Assembly: GCA_038205115.1 (NCBI GenBank)
Contig: JBBRCE010000046.1
Span: 1 to 40,759 of the forward strand
Origin: JBBRCE01 sp038205115
GTDB lineage: Bacteria > Planctomycetota > Planctomycetia > Pirellulales > JBBRCE01
Reading direction: 5' to 3'
Length of the DNA: 40,759 nt
A program made the translations under genes and the position numbers. The stretch's first letter is position 1. Each line of letters starts with the position of its first letter. Shown piece after piece: positions 16,588-26,565 of this stretch. A model generated the notes under the pieces. It was not told the origin of the DNA, did not search any database, and was given only the letters and a program-made list of their open reading frames with translations.

Positions 16588-19500
16588 CTAGAACGGCCGC
16601 AAGAGCGATTTGATCATCGACAGCAGGGCATCCGCGGCTGGAGTCGGTTTGACCAGCGGCAAATAAGCGCTGCGGTCGTCAACAATTCGCAGGCGCTTGC
16701 GGCTTTTTTGCACGAGCTGTTCGATCCGCTGGCGATTGGTGTAATGCAACACAGCAAAATCATTTTCTAAATTGATCGCGCCAATCTGCCAGGCGGCAGC
16801 CGCAATTCGCACGTCTGCTAGCTCCACCAGACGCGACACAGGCGCGGGATACGCGCCAAAACGGTCGACCATTTCGCCCGTCAAATCGCGAAGCTCGTTA
16901 TCGTTCGATACGCGAGCCAATCGGCGATAGAGATCGATCTTCAAACGCATGTCGGAAACATAACTGCGCGGAATGTGCGCCTCGCCGGGCAAATCGAGAT
17001 GCACATCCAGTTGCACGCGCGGCGGCATCTTCTTCAATTTCCGCACGGCCTGTTCGAGCATCTCGCAATACAACTCGTAGCCCACCATGGCAATGTGGCC
17101 GCTTTGCTGCGTGCCCAAGATGTTGCCGGCACCGCGAATTTCCAGATCGCGCATCGAAATTGCAAAGCCGGCGCCCATGTCGCTAAACTCTTCGATGGCC
17201 CGCAAGCGTTTAGCGGCTACATTGGACAGATGCTTTTGTTCGTCGATCAGCAGATAACAATAAGCCCGATGTTTGTAGCGACCGACTCGACCACGTAACT
17301 GATGCAGATCGGCCAGACCGTAGCGATCGGCCTCGTCGATGAAGATCGTGTTGGCGTTGGGAATGTCCAAGCCACTTTCGATGATCGTCGTGGCCAGCAG
17401 AATATCAAACTTGTGGTCGATGAAGTCCAGCATCACTTGCTCGAGCTGTCCCTCGGGCATCTGCCCATGTCCGATGACCAAACTGGCTTCCGGCACGATG
17501 CGCTGCAGGTTGTTGGCGACGGCTTGGATATCGTTGATGCGATTGTGGACGAAAAAAATCTGCCCGCCGCGGTTCAGTTCGCGCAGCACGGCGTGACGAA
17601 TCAATTCTGGCGAGAACCGCGTGACGCGAGTTTCGACCGCCAGGCGTTCTTCCGGCGGCGTTTCCAAATTGGAAATATCGCGAATGCCCAACAGCGAAAA
17701 ATGCAGCGTTCGCGGAATGGGCGTGGCGGTCATCGTCAGCACATCGACGGCGGTGCGTAAGGCTTTGATTTTTTCTTTGATTTCCACGCCGAATCGCTGC
17801 TCTTCATCGATCACCAGCAATCCCAGGTTCTGAAACTCGACGTCGTTTTGCGCCACGCGATGCGTGCCGATCACAATATCGACCGAACCGTCTTTGAGCC
17901 CGGCGAGAATTTTTTTCGCTTCGCGAGCCGTGCAAAACCGACTCAACGCGCGAATGTTGAACGGAAATTCGGCCATCCGCGCCGTAAATGTCCGCCGGTG
18001 CTGCTCGGCCAAAATGGTGGTCGGCACCAGCACGGCCACCTGGTAGCCACTATCGACCGCTTTAAACGCGGCGCGAATGGCGCACTCCGTTTTGCCGAAC
18101 CCGACATCGCCGCACAGCAGCCGATCCATGGGCTTGGCCAACTGCATATCGGTCTTGAGCGCGGCGATGGCGGAAACTTGATCGGCCGTTTCGTTGTACG
18201 GAAAAGCCGCGTCGAACTCTTTTTGCCAGTGCGAATCGGGCGGAAAAGCGATGCCGGGGCGCGCGGCCCGCACGGCTTGGAGTTGTAACATTTCGGCCGC
18301 CAGATCGACCACGGCCTGCTGCGTGGCCTGTTTTTGCCGCACCCAGCTTTTGCCGCCAATTTTAGCCAGCGTGGGGCGGCTCTTCACGCCGCCCACATAT
18401 TTTTGCACCAGCTCGATGTTGGTGGCCGGCACAAAGATTTTTGTACCTCCGTTGAATTCCAATTCCAGGTGTTCTTCGACCTGATCGGCTTTCTCCAGCA
18501 GCTTCATGCCGCGATAGCGTCCGATGCCATGCGTGAGATGCACGACATAATCGCCTTCGCGGAGTTCGAGAAAGCTGTCAATCACACGGCCCAGGCGGCG
18601 CCGCGCGGCGGGACGATTGAGATCGCTACGGTGAAAGAGTTCGCCGCCGGAGATCAGCACGATGCGATGCGAGACCAACCGAAAACCGGCCTGCAGCCGG
18701 CCCAGGCTCAATTGCAGCTTGCCCTCGGCTGCCAACTTCGAAGCGTTAAAAATCTCGCCCAACCGCTGCTGCTCGGCCTCAGTCGAGCAGATGATGAATA
18801 CCTGCTGGCCCTGCGCGGCGGTGTCGAGTTCGTCGCGAACCTTGTTGATGTCGCCGCTGAAGCGTTCGACGGATTCGATACGCAAATTGCAAGTCGCTTC
18901 CATCGAGCCACTGGCCACGGCCGAGGCGGTGACCGACGGAAAGCTGAACATCCGCTGGAATGTTTCGTCCAGCGAGTGATAGTCGGCCGGTTTCTCCTGC
19001 CGCTGCAAATAATGGCGGGCTTCTTCTTGCACTTCGCCCGGCTCGACCAGCATGAACCAACTGCGCGCGGGCAAATGCTCCGCCAGGTGACTGCGCTCGC
19101 TCATCGCGGCGTCGAGCACCGTGATCTCCACGCCATCCAGCAGTTGCAGACTGCGTTGGCTGGAAACTTCGAAACCGCGCAGCGATTCGATTTCGTCGCC
19201 AAAAAATTCGACCCGCACTGGGTCGAGCCAATCCGGCGCGAAGATATCCAAGATGCCGCCGCGTAGCGAAAACTCGCCCGGCATTTGCACGGCGCTGGTG
19301 CTGGCAAAACCGCTCTCGCTCAGCCAGCGAACCAGGCTGCGCGAATCGACTTTGCTGCCGCGATCTAATCGCCGCGTCCGCTGAATCAGTTGCTGGCGGT
19401 CGGCGACCGGCTGCAGGAGTGCCTGAATACAGGTGACGACCAGCGGTGGTTTTTCGCTGCCGCACAGTAACTTGAGAATCCGCAAGCGATCGCCGTAAAC

Positions 19501-19824
19501 TTCGTCATCGGCTTTGCGCTCGCTGGGCGCGCTTTCCCAAGACGGCAGTCGCTCCGCGCGTAGTGGCGAGAAATTGGCCCAATCGTCGCAAAAGTCGTCG
19601 ATGTCGGCTGGTCGCGGAAGCACGGCAACCAGCGTGGCCGGGGCGTGCTTTTGCAATGCCGCGGCGGCTAGCGCGCAGCTCGATCCCCAGACTCCATCGA
19701 GCGTGGCCCCATGTCCGGCTTGCAAACTGGCGACAACTTCGGCGAAGCCTTGCTGCGATTCCAAATGCCCCGGCAGCGTCAGCAACGTCTGCGCGGGGCT
19801 AATGACATTCGCGGTCTTAGCCAT
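16588..19824 (-). CDS. mfd: Transcription-repair coupling factor Mfd
   Basis: Mfd removes RNA polymerase stalled at DNA lesions and recruits UvrA. The 1078-aa protein shows the family layout. An N-terminal UvrB-like module is followed by the RNA-polymerase-interacting CarD-like domain (LREGDYVVHLTHGIGRYRGM). The RecG-like helicase has Walker A LCGDVGFGKTE near residue 575, the DEEQ box LLVIDEEQRFGVE near 672 and the QLRGRVGRY motif. A C-terminal TRCF domain ends the protein. The frame is open to 19872, but ATG 19824 (MAKTANVIS), with AAGGA just upstream, is the better start; the spacing there is short. No lesion is seen. It is somewhat shorter than E. coli Mfd (1148 aa). Confidence 0.96.
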   Translation of the reverse strand: MAKTANVISPAQTLLTLPGHLESQQGFAEVVASLQAGHGATLDGVWGSSCALAAAALQKHAPATLVAVLPRPADIDDFCDDWANFSPLRAERLPSWESAPSERKADDEVYGDRLRILKLLCGSEKPPLVVTCIQALLQPVADRQQLIQRTRRLDRGSKVDSRSLVRWLSESGFASTSAVQMPGEFSLRGGILDIFAPDWLDPVRVEFFGDEIESLRGFEVSSQRSLQLLDGVEITVLDAAMSERSHLAEHLPARSWFMLVEPGEVQEEARHYLQRQEKPADYHSLDETFQRMFSFPSVTASAVASGSMEATCNLRIESVERFSGDINKVRDELDTAAQGQQVFIICSTEAEQQRLGEIFNASKLAAEGKLQLSLGRLQAGFRLVSHRIVLISGGELFHRSDLNRPAARRRLGRVIDSFLELREGDYVVHLTHGIGRYRGMKLLEKADQVEEHLELEFNGGTKIFVPATNIELVQKYVGGVKSRPTLAKIGGKSWVRQKQATQQAVVDLAAEMLQLQAVRAARPGIAFPPDSHWQKEFDAAFPYNETADQVSAIAALKTDMQLAKPMDRLLCGDVGFGKTECAIRAAFKAVDSGYQVAVLVPTTILAEQHRRTFTARMAEFPFNIRALSRFCTAREAKKILAGLKDGSVDIVIGTHRVAQNDVEFQNLGLLVIDEEQRFGVEIKEKIKALRTAVDVLTMTATPIPRTLHFSLLGIRDISNLETPPEERLAVETRVTRFSPELIRHAVLRELNRGGQIFFVHNRINDIQAVANNLQRIVPEASLVIGHGQMPEGQLEQVMLDFIDHKFDILLATTIIESGLDIPNANTIFIDEADRYGLADLHQLRGRVGRYKHRAYCYLLIDEQKHLSNVAAKRLRAIEEFSDMGAGFAISMRDLEIRGAGNILGTQQSGHIAMVGYELYCEMLEQAVRKLKKMPPRVQLDVHLDLPGEAHIPRSYVSDMRLKIDLYRRLARVSNDNELRDLTGEMVDRFGAYPAPVSRLVELADVRIAAAAWQIGAINLENDFAVLHYTNRQRIEQLVQKSRKRLRIVDDRSAYLPLVKPTPAADALLSMIKSLLRPF

Positions 19825-19951
19825 GTCCTTGGATTTTAGACGCGCCCCGCGATTGGGGAAGAGCAATTCCACCGGGTACGTTGAACGGCACAGATCCGCG
19901 CCAAGCCACGACGCCGGTCAATGGGCACTACCACTGGACGCGGATGGCAAA

Positions 19952-21244
19952 CTATTTCGTGAGTTCGTCGATCGCCTTTTGCAACTGCGGATCGGCGGTG
20001 GCGAGCGGCAGGTCGTCGGCCGATTGATTTGCGGAACGGTGCGCGGCCGAGACAGCCTCATCACGACGTTGGCGAAATTGCAACAGTTGTTTGCTCTGCG
20101 CATCGTCGAGCTTGATCTCCATTCCAGCATCCGGCGAAACGCCCCATTCGTCGGTCGCTTTGGAGTCTTTGCGGCGATGGATGTTCCGCCCGCTGGGGCG
20201 CCAGTAGTCGGCCACGGTGAGTTTGAGTTTGCTCTTGCCGGACTCCATATCCAGCACTTGCTGGACGGTCCCTTTTCCATAGGTGCGTTGGCCGATCACA
20301 ATCGCGCGGTGGTGATCTTGTAAACAGGCAGAAACAATTTCGCTGGCGCTGGCGCTATTACCGTTGACCAACACGGCCAGTTTCCAATTTGCGTAGGGCG
20401 CGGTTCCCGTGGCATCGTAACGCTCGCGGATACTGCGGTCGCGTCCGCGTGTGGTCACAATCACGCCGCTGGCGATAAACTGATCGCAGAGGTGAACTGC
20501 CGAAGTCAGCAGCCCACCTGGATTGTTGCGGAGGTCGAGAATCAGTGATTTTACCTGCTGATCGGCCAGTGTTTTTAGCGCCTCGTCCAGTTCATGGTCC
20601 GTCGGATCGCCGAAACTTGCAATTCTGATATAGCCAATTTGCGGATGGCATTCTAATTGAAAATTCCAGGCGTCGTTGGGCGGTTGCCGCCGATCTCCCA
20701 GCACGGTTGTCTGCTGAATGGAGCGGCGACGAATGTCTTTGATCTCCAACGTTTCGCCACCGCGGATGATGGTCAGGTTCAGGTTGGAATCCGGCTTGCC
20801 CTCGCCGCGCATGCGTTTTGTGGCTTCGTCCAGCGTTTTGCCGGCGGTCGACCAATCGTCGATTTTGGCAATCTGATCGGCGGCCTTGAGGTTTTTTTGA
20901 TACGCAGGCGTATTGACCATGACGGACGTAATGATCAGTTGCTTGGTGGTGTCGTCCATGCTGACTTGGATGCCGATTCCGACGTAAGGTCCGCCGAGCA
21001 TTTCGCTTAACTGCGTCGCACTTTCTTCGGGGAAGAATTCGGAATGTTTGTCGAGCGTAGCGACCATGCCCTTCATGGCCGCGTCGAATAATTCATGTCG
21101 ATCAACCTTTTCTAGATGTCGAGTTTCGATGTCGTCCAAGCCCTGCCGAAAATAGCGCGCGTAGTGCGTGGGGTCGCTGGCTCGATAACAGAGCACCGAA
21201 AACAAGCAGAAGACAAATATTAAAAACAAATTGCGACGTGGCAT
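19952..21244 (-). CDS. S41 carboxyl-terminal processing protease (CtpA/Prc-like)
   Basis: A 430-aa exported serine protease with an N-terminal signal or anchor helix (MPRRNLFLIFVFCLFSVLCY). A helical region precedes a PDZ domain (about 80-165, GGPYVGIGIQV). The S41 catalytic core follows, with IRIASFGD, LILDLRNNPGGLL and NGNSASASEIV. By comparison with Prc (S430/K455, 25 residues apart), the dyad is S299 and K324 in TYGKGTVQ. It likely trims or degrades envelope proteins. The frame is open to 21328, but ATG 21244 directly precedes the signal segment and is chosen. It lies between phoR-like and mfd genes, all on the minus strand. Confidence 0.92.
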   Translation of the reverse strand: MPRRNLFLIFVFCLFSVLCYRASDPTHYARYFRQGLDDIETRHLEKVDRHELFDAAMKGMVATLDKHSEFFPEESATQLSEMLGGPYVGIGIQVSMDDTTKQLIITSVMVNTPAYQKNLKAADQIAKIDDWSTAGKTLDEATKRMRGEGKPDSNLNLTIIRGGETLEIKDIRRRSIQQTTVLGDRRQPPNDAWNFQLECHPQIGYIRIASFGDPTDHELDEALKTLADQQVKSLILDLRNNPGGLLTSAVHLCDQFIASGVIVTTRGRDRSIRERYDATGTAPYANWKLAVLVNGNSASASEIVSACLQDHHRAIVIGQRTYGKGTVQQVLDMESGKSKLKLTVADYWRPSGRNIHRRKDSKATDEWGVSPDAGMEIKLDDAQSKQLLQFRQRRDEAVSAAHRSANQSADDLPLATADPQLQKAIDELTK

Positions 21245-21423
21245 GGCAGGCAACCGCAGCCGAGATCGGAACAACCAAAGCGATGTCCGTATTCTACCCG
21301 AGCAGGCCGCCGCCAACACCATCCGCAACGTTTGCCGACGAAAACAGCAGCAACCTCGGCCGCGAACACCGAGCGTTGATCCGCACTGCGGCAGTCAGGC
21401 GCGGCTGACGTGAGACGCTGCCG

Positions 21424-23229
<1,806 letters not shown>

Positions 23230-23424
23230 GCGTTCTAAGATAGCAAGACGCTGCGACAGCGGCGAGATATTTGTTTGACATCAGCGGAGCGCACAAATAC
23301 CTTTGGCGTGCAACTTACCTGGCAGCTCGCGGCCAGTGGCTGAGATGAATTGAGCCGTGCCAATGCTGCGACCCTGCTGCGATTTGAAGATGCGCGGAGT
23401 GGCGCGGTCGATGGTTAGCTTCGT

Positions 23425-24111
23425 TCACTCTTTAAAGCGATACCCAACACCGCGAACGGTTTCGATATACGCGCCTTGCTCGCCGAGTTTTTTTCGCAGC
23501 CCGGCAACTTGCACATCCACGGAACGCTCGGTGACCGGGTAATCTTCACCCTTGACCGCATCGACAATTTGATTGCGCGTAAACGCCCAACCGGCTTTTC
23601 GCGCCAAAAAGTGCAGCAAGCGAAACTCGGTAAAAGTCAATTCGACTGGCTTGTTGGCGATCAGCACTTCGTGACGACCGGGATGAATGACAATTTCGTG
23701 AATGGAAATCGTTTCGCTGTCGTCGTCGGCCGGTTTATTTTGACGCCGCAAAATGGCTTTCACGCGCGCCAGCAGCACGCGTGGGCTGAACGGTTTGGCC
23801 ACGTAATCGTCCGCGCCCATTTCCAGGCCCGTGACCACATCGGCTTCTTCGCTTTTTGCCGTGAGCATGATGATAGGAATCTGACGAGTGTCGGAGTCCG
23901 ACTTGAGTAACCGGCAGATTTCCAACCCATCGATATTGGGCAACAACAAATCAAGCACGATCAAGTCCGGCGGGTTGCGGCGGGCTTCCGTCAGTCCCGC
24001 CTCGCCTGTACCGACGCCGGTGACGCGGTAGCCTTCTTTGGAAAGGTTGTACTTCACCAGCTCGAGCAGGTCTTCCTCGTCATCGACAACCAGGATGCGT
24101 TCCCGGGCCAT
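23425..24111 (-). CDS. PhoB-like OmpR-family response regulator
   Basis: A 228-aa DNA-binding response regulator. The receiver domain has the acidic pair D10/D11, phospho-acceptor D54 in LIVLDLLLPNIDG, T84 and K106 in VAKPFSP. An OmpR/PhoB winged helix follows (about 130-228, ending DVQVAGLRKKLGEQGAYIET then RGVGYRF). The frame is open to 24192, but ATG 24111 (MARERILVVDDE) is the family start. It pairs with the downstream PhoR-like kinase. Upstream, at 24198-24215, two 7-base half-sites repeat with an 11-base period, as PhoB sites do, suggesting autoregulation. Confidence 0.92.
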   Translation of the reverse strand: MARERILVVDDEEDLLELVKYNLSKEGYRVTGVGTGEAGLTEARRNPPDLIVLDLLLPNIDGLEICRLLKSDSDTRQIPIIMLTAKSEEADVVTGLEMGADDYVAKPFSPRVLLARVKAILRRQNKPADDDSETISIHEIVIHPGRHEVLIANKPVELTFTEFRLLHFLARKAGWAFTRNQIVDAVKGEDYPVTERSVDVQVAGLRKKLGEQGAYIETVRGVGYRFKE

Positions 24112-24457
24112 AATCGTACTCGTTTTTGCCAGAATCAACGTGGATCGCTCGAATGTGCATGCATCGTGTGTTATTTTGCCCAAGTTTAACAAGCGATTGT
24201 TAGTAAACGGTTAGCGAATTGTGAAATGCGAAAATGCGGTACGGGCAATTGGCGCACCCATCTTGCAGGCGTGCGCTCACCAGTTAAGCGAACATTGACT
24301 CGCAAAGTCCTCTGACGCAGACTTCGTCGATGACGGACGGAGAGGCGCACGATCGAAGCGCCATTCGCCATGCCTGTGCAAACCTGTCGATCGCGGTACG
24401 CCATTGCGGAGCGATTTGGACGCGACGCTTGTCGTTGGCCAATTCACCTCGGCAACG
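24112..24457. other. Upstream region of the PhoB-like gene
   Basis: A 346-base spacer between the TPR gene stop and the phoB-like start, both on the minus strand. It holds the candidate Pho-box-like repeat described separately and a TAACAA-gcga-TTGTTA inverted repeat at 24187-24202. No other gene or terminator was recognised. Confidence 0.5.
24198..24215 (-). promoter_or_regulatory. Candidate PhoB-type operator (7-4-7 direct repeat)
   Basis: On the plus strand TGTTAGT (24198-24204), four bases, then GGTTAGC (24209-24215). This gives two half-sites sharing TTAG with an 11-base period, the arrangement of PhoB/PhoP boxes. It lies 87 bases upstream of the phoB-like start codon. The 6-bp inverted repeat at 24187-24202 overlaps it. 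The sequence differs from the E. coli CTGTCAT consensus but resembles the CTAACA-like half-sites of PhoP when read on the minus strand. Single-sequence inference only. Confidence 0.35.
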
Positions 24458-25261
24458 CTACGGACTGGCCGGCTTCTTGGCGAGCAGAGCGGCATGTACT
24501 TTGGCCACTGTCCACATGTAATGATCGATGCGGTGTTCTTCGACGGCGATTTTCAAATACTTCCGTGCGTCGTCGGGCCTACCGAGCGAATCGTAATACA
24601 GGCCGACGTACAAATTGGCATAAAAGCGCTGATGATTCCGCTGTTCGGCCGATGCATCGCCGGCTTCGGCCGCTCGGAGCACATCGGCCGGCTGCATTTC
24701 GCCACGGAACATACGATAGGCTTCCATCATTGGCACGCGTCGATCGTTCTTAACCACTAGCATGTCTGCGCGGGCTTTTTCCAGACTTAGTTGGCGCGTC
24801 ATGCACATGCACCGCCAAACCGAATTCTCGACGTCGTTGTCGTCGACACGCGTGTGATAGGCGGCAAACTGCTTGGCGCCTTCGTCATACTGACCGGCGT
24901 AATAGCAGGAAATCCCCCGCATCCAGTGCCCTGGGCCAGACTGTGGCGCGAGCTTGATCTGCTGGTCGTAATCGGCCACCGACCGCTTGAAATCTCCTAA
25001 CCGAAAGTTGACATCGCCGCGCTCCGCGTAACTCATAGCGCTGCTAGGCTCCGCAGCGAGCGACAGGTTCAATTCCGCCAACGCGGCGGGCAGTTTCTCG
25101 GCCTCAATCAAATGCAGCGCGGCCAGCCTGTGCTGCAAGCCAGCGGAAGCATCGGCGTGTTTGGCGTCGTCTGCGGCGATCGCCGATGTTGTGATGAGGC
25201 AGCAGGCAAATGCGAATCGATAGGCAATAACGTTCAAGGTTTTCACGCCGGTCCGGGACAT
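24458..25261 (-). CDS. Exported TPR-repeat protein
   Basis: A 267-aa protein (268 aa from the ATG at 25264) with an N-terminal signal peptide (VKTLNVIAYRFAFACCLITT then SAIAADD). At least three to four tetratricopeptide-like helix pairs follow: HLIEAEKLPAALAELNLSLA, then SYAERGDVNFRLGDFKRSVADY, HWMRGISCYYAGQYDEGAKQF and a last one with FYANLYVGLYYDSLGRPDDA. Such repeats bind partner proteins, and no catalytic motif is seen. The open frame reaches 25555, but that part runs through the intergenic repeat and lacks a signal peptide, so one of the adjacent ATGs at 25264 and 25261 is chosen. The partner is unknown. Confidence 0.82.
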   Translation of the reverse strand: MSRTGVKTLNVIAYRFAFACCLITTSAIAADDAKHADASAGLQHRLAALHLIEAEKLPAALAELNLSLAAEPSSAMSYAERGDVNFRLGDFKRSVADYDQQIKLAPQSGPGHWMRGISCYYAGQYDEGAKQFAAYHTRVDDNDVENSVWRCMCMTRQLSLEKARADMLVVKNDRRVPMMEAYRMFRGEMQPADVLRAAEAGDASAEQRNHQRFYANLYVGLYYDSLGRPDDARKYLKIAVEEHRIDHYMWTVAKVHAALLAKKPASP

Positions 25262-25264
25262 CAT

Positions 25265-25744
25265 GAGCAAGTTTGGATTGGTCTGATGTCTTGGTTTATA
25301 CCAGTTCGCGACGCATGATCGCAAAGCGCGGCTTGCCATCGGGCGGCTGCGGCCTCTCGTTGCCGATGCCGCCAGCGTCGGAAGAGTTGGCCGAATTGAC
25401 CGAATCAGCCCATCTACACGCGGCTGCTCAAAATCACGATGCACAAACGCCAAAGTTGGCAACCAGCCGCGCGACAGCTCTACCGCCTCAAGCTGCGTCG
25501 GCAACGAAAAATGCCTGTCTCGAACGCTGGTGGCGACAAATGTTGCGGGTTGCATTGATGCAATGCTCGAGTGTCTCCTTCAACCTCTTCAGTCGCGTAA
25601 AATACAATGTTAGCTGGCAACCGTCGAACGAATTGAGCCTAAAATCATTGCTTTCGCTGTCGACCGCGGCTAACAACGATGTCGTTTTTGACGTTTTTCG
25701 GGTTGTCGTGATTTTCCACTTCGCGAGTTGATACAGGGAAAAAT
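25265..25744. other. Divergent intergenic region carrying repeat copy A
   Basis: A 480-base region between the TPR gene (-) and the orphan gene (+). The first half contains the diverged repeat, copy A. The second half is A/T-richer and must hold the orphan gene promoter. TACAAT at 25603-25608 and TTGACG at 25688-25693 look like isolated promoter hexamers, but neither has a good partner. Confidence 0.55.
25371..25511 (+). repeat. Intergenic repeat, copy A
   Basis: Two conserved blocks are shared with copy B: 25371-25404 (29 of 34 positions identical to 26384-26417) and 25465-25511 (39 of 47 identical to 26474-26520). A diverged middle of similar length (60 versus 56 bases) lies between them. 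Both copies have the same orientation and lie about 1.01 kb apart. Counts were made by eye. No transposase is nearby. Confidence 0.75.
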
Positions 25745-26233
25745 ATGGACCAGCGGCCAATCGCGGCACTTGAGCTTTGCCAGCGCATCAACGCAGCGAG
25801 TTTATTGGTCAATGTCGGTCAACCATTGCCCGACGAGGCGATCAAATCGTTGTCCAATTGGACGCAGGCGCTGCGTGCCCGCAAGCGGCACGGTTGGGAG
25901 AATTACTTGATCGATCGACGAAACGAATTTGGACTAAACATCCAAGAAATTTCCATCGACCGCTACAACCAGTGGAACACGCATGTCAATTTTTGCACGC
26001 CGCTGATTCAAGATCATATCCAGCGAGCGGCGCGCCAAATTCCGAACACCCTGGATGTCAAGCCGATTCATGCCGACACGCTCAAATGTTTACGTTTGGC
26101 AGTAATTGAGCAGTGTTACTCGGACATCGTGCCGCCGGATTTTTTCACCCGATTGTCCGAATGGTTTTTCAAGGGCCATTACGCCTGTGGCTGGATCGGT
26201 CGATACCCCGAGGGCAAATGCGTGGTTTACTGA
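25745..26233 (+). CDS. Hypothetical protein of unknown family, bracketed by repeats
   Basis: A 162-aa soluble protein with no signal peptide, transmembrane helix or motif I can name. The N-terminal half is helical (MDQRPIAALELCQRINAA, SNWTQALRARKRHGWENYLI). The C-terminal third ends with an aromatic-rich segment (DFFTRLSEWFFKGHYACGW then IGRYPEGKCVVY) that could be a small beta module. A GGGA sequence five bases before ATG 25745 supports the start. The gene stands alone on the plus strand between minus-strand genes. It is flanked on both sides by copies of the same intergenic repeat, which suggests it arrived or was duplicated together with them. Codon use resembles its neighbours. Confidence 0.7.
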   Translation: MDQRPIAALELCQRINAASLLVNVGQPLPDEAIKSLSNWTQALRARKRHGWENYLIDRRNEFGLNIQEISIDRYNQWNTHVNFCTPLIQDHIQRAARQIPNTLDVKPIHADTLKCLRLAVIEQCYSDIVPPDFFTRLSEWFFKGHYACGWIGRYPEGKCVVY

Positions 26234-26565
26234 ACGATTGTTTTCGGCAAGAAGGTTGCCGGCCATGGTGATTTCCGGCACGCCAACGCGGACACATACT
26301 GACGGGCGGAGTCACCGTCAAACGCCAAGTCGGCGACGAGAAAAATCCAATTTCGCGGCAGGCAATCGATCGTTCCCAAATCTGCCAACGTCGGCAGAGT
26401 TCGCCGGATAGACCGAACGTCGTAATCGCTGACCGGTCGAATGGCTACGCGGCGACGCCAACGTTTGTAAAATAGCCGCGAGGAAGTTCTACCGACGCAG
26501 GCTGCGTCGACAACGAAAAAATCTGCCGAGCGAATGCGTCGGATCGTTTCAGAAATCATCGTCGG
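26234..26565. other. Convergent intergenic region carrying repeat copy B and a partial third unit
   Basis: A 332-base spacer between the orphan gene and the glycosyltransferase gene. It contains repeat copy B and, at about 26327-26348, a short sequence (GTCGGCGACGAGAAAAATCC) that resembles the end of the repeat. A minus-strand open frame covers the region, but its conserved residues follow the repeat, so it is not called as a gene. Confidence 0.55.
26384..26520 (+). repeat. Intergenic repeat, copy B
   Basis: Direct-orientation partner of copy A. Conserved blocks are 26384-26417 and 26474-26520, separated by a diverged 56-base middle. Block 1 includes GCCAACGTCGGCAGAGTT and block 2 includes GGCTGCGTCGACAACGAAAA. 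The copy sits in the convergent gap immediately before the 3' end of a glycosyltransferase gene. Confidence 0.75.

Noticed and set aside
26257..26280. TGCCGG-N12-CCGGCA hairpin after the orphan gene
   Set aside because: Six-bp stem with a long loop and no T-run; not distinguishable from chance in GC-rich sequence.
26227..26559. 110-codon minus-strand frame in the repeat copy B region
   Set aside because: Its residues shared with the frame at 25488-25555 follow the nucleotide repeat itself, and it lacks a good start, so it is explained by the repeat rather than by a gene.
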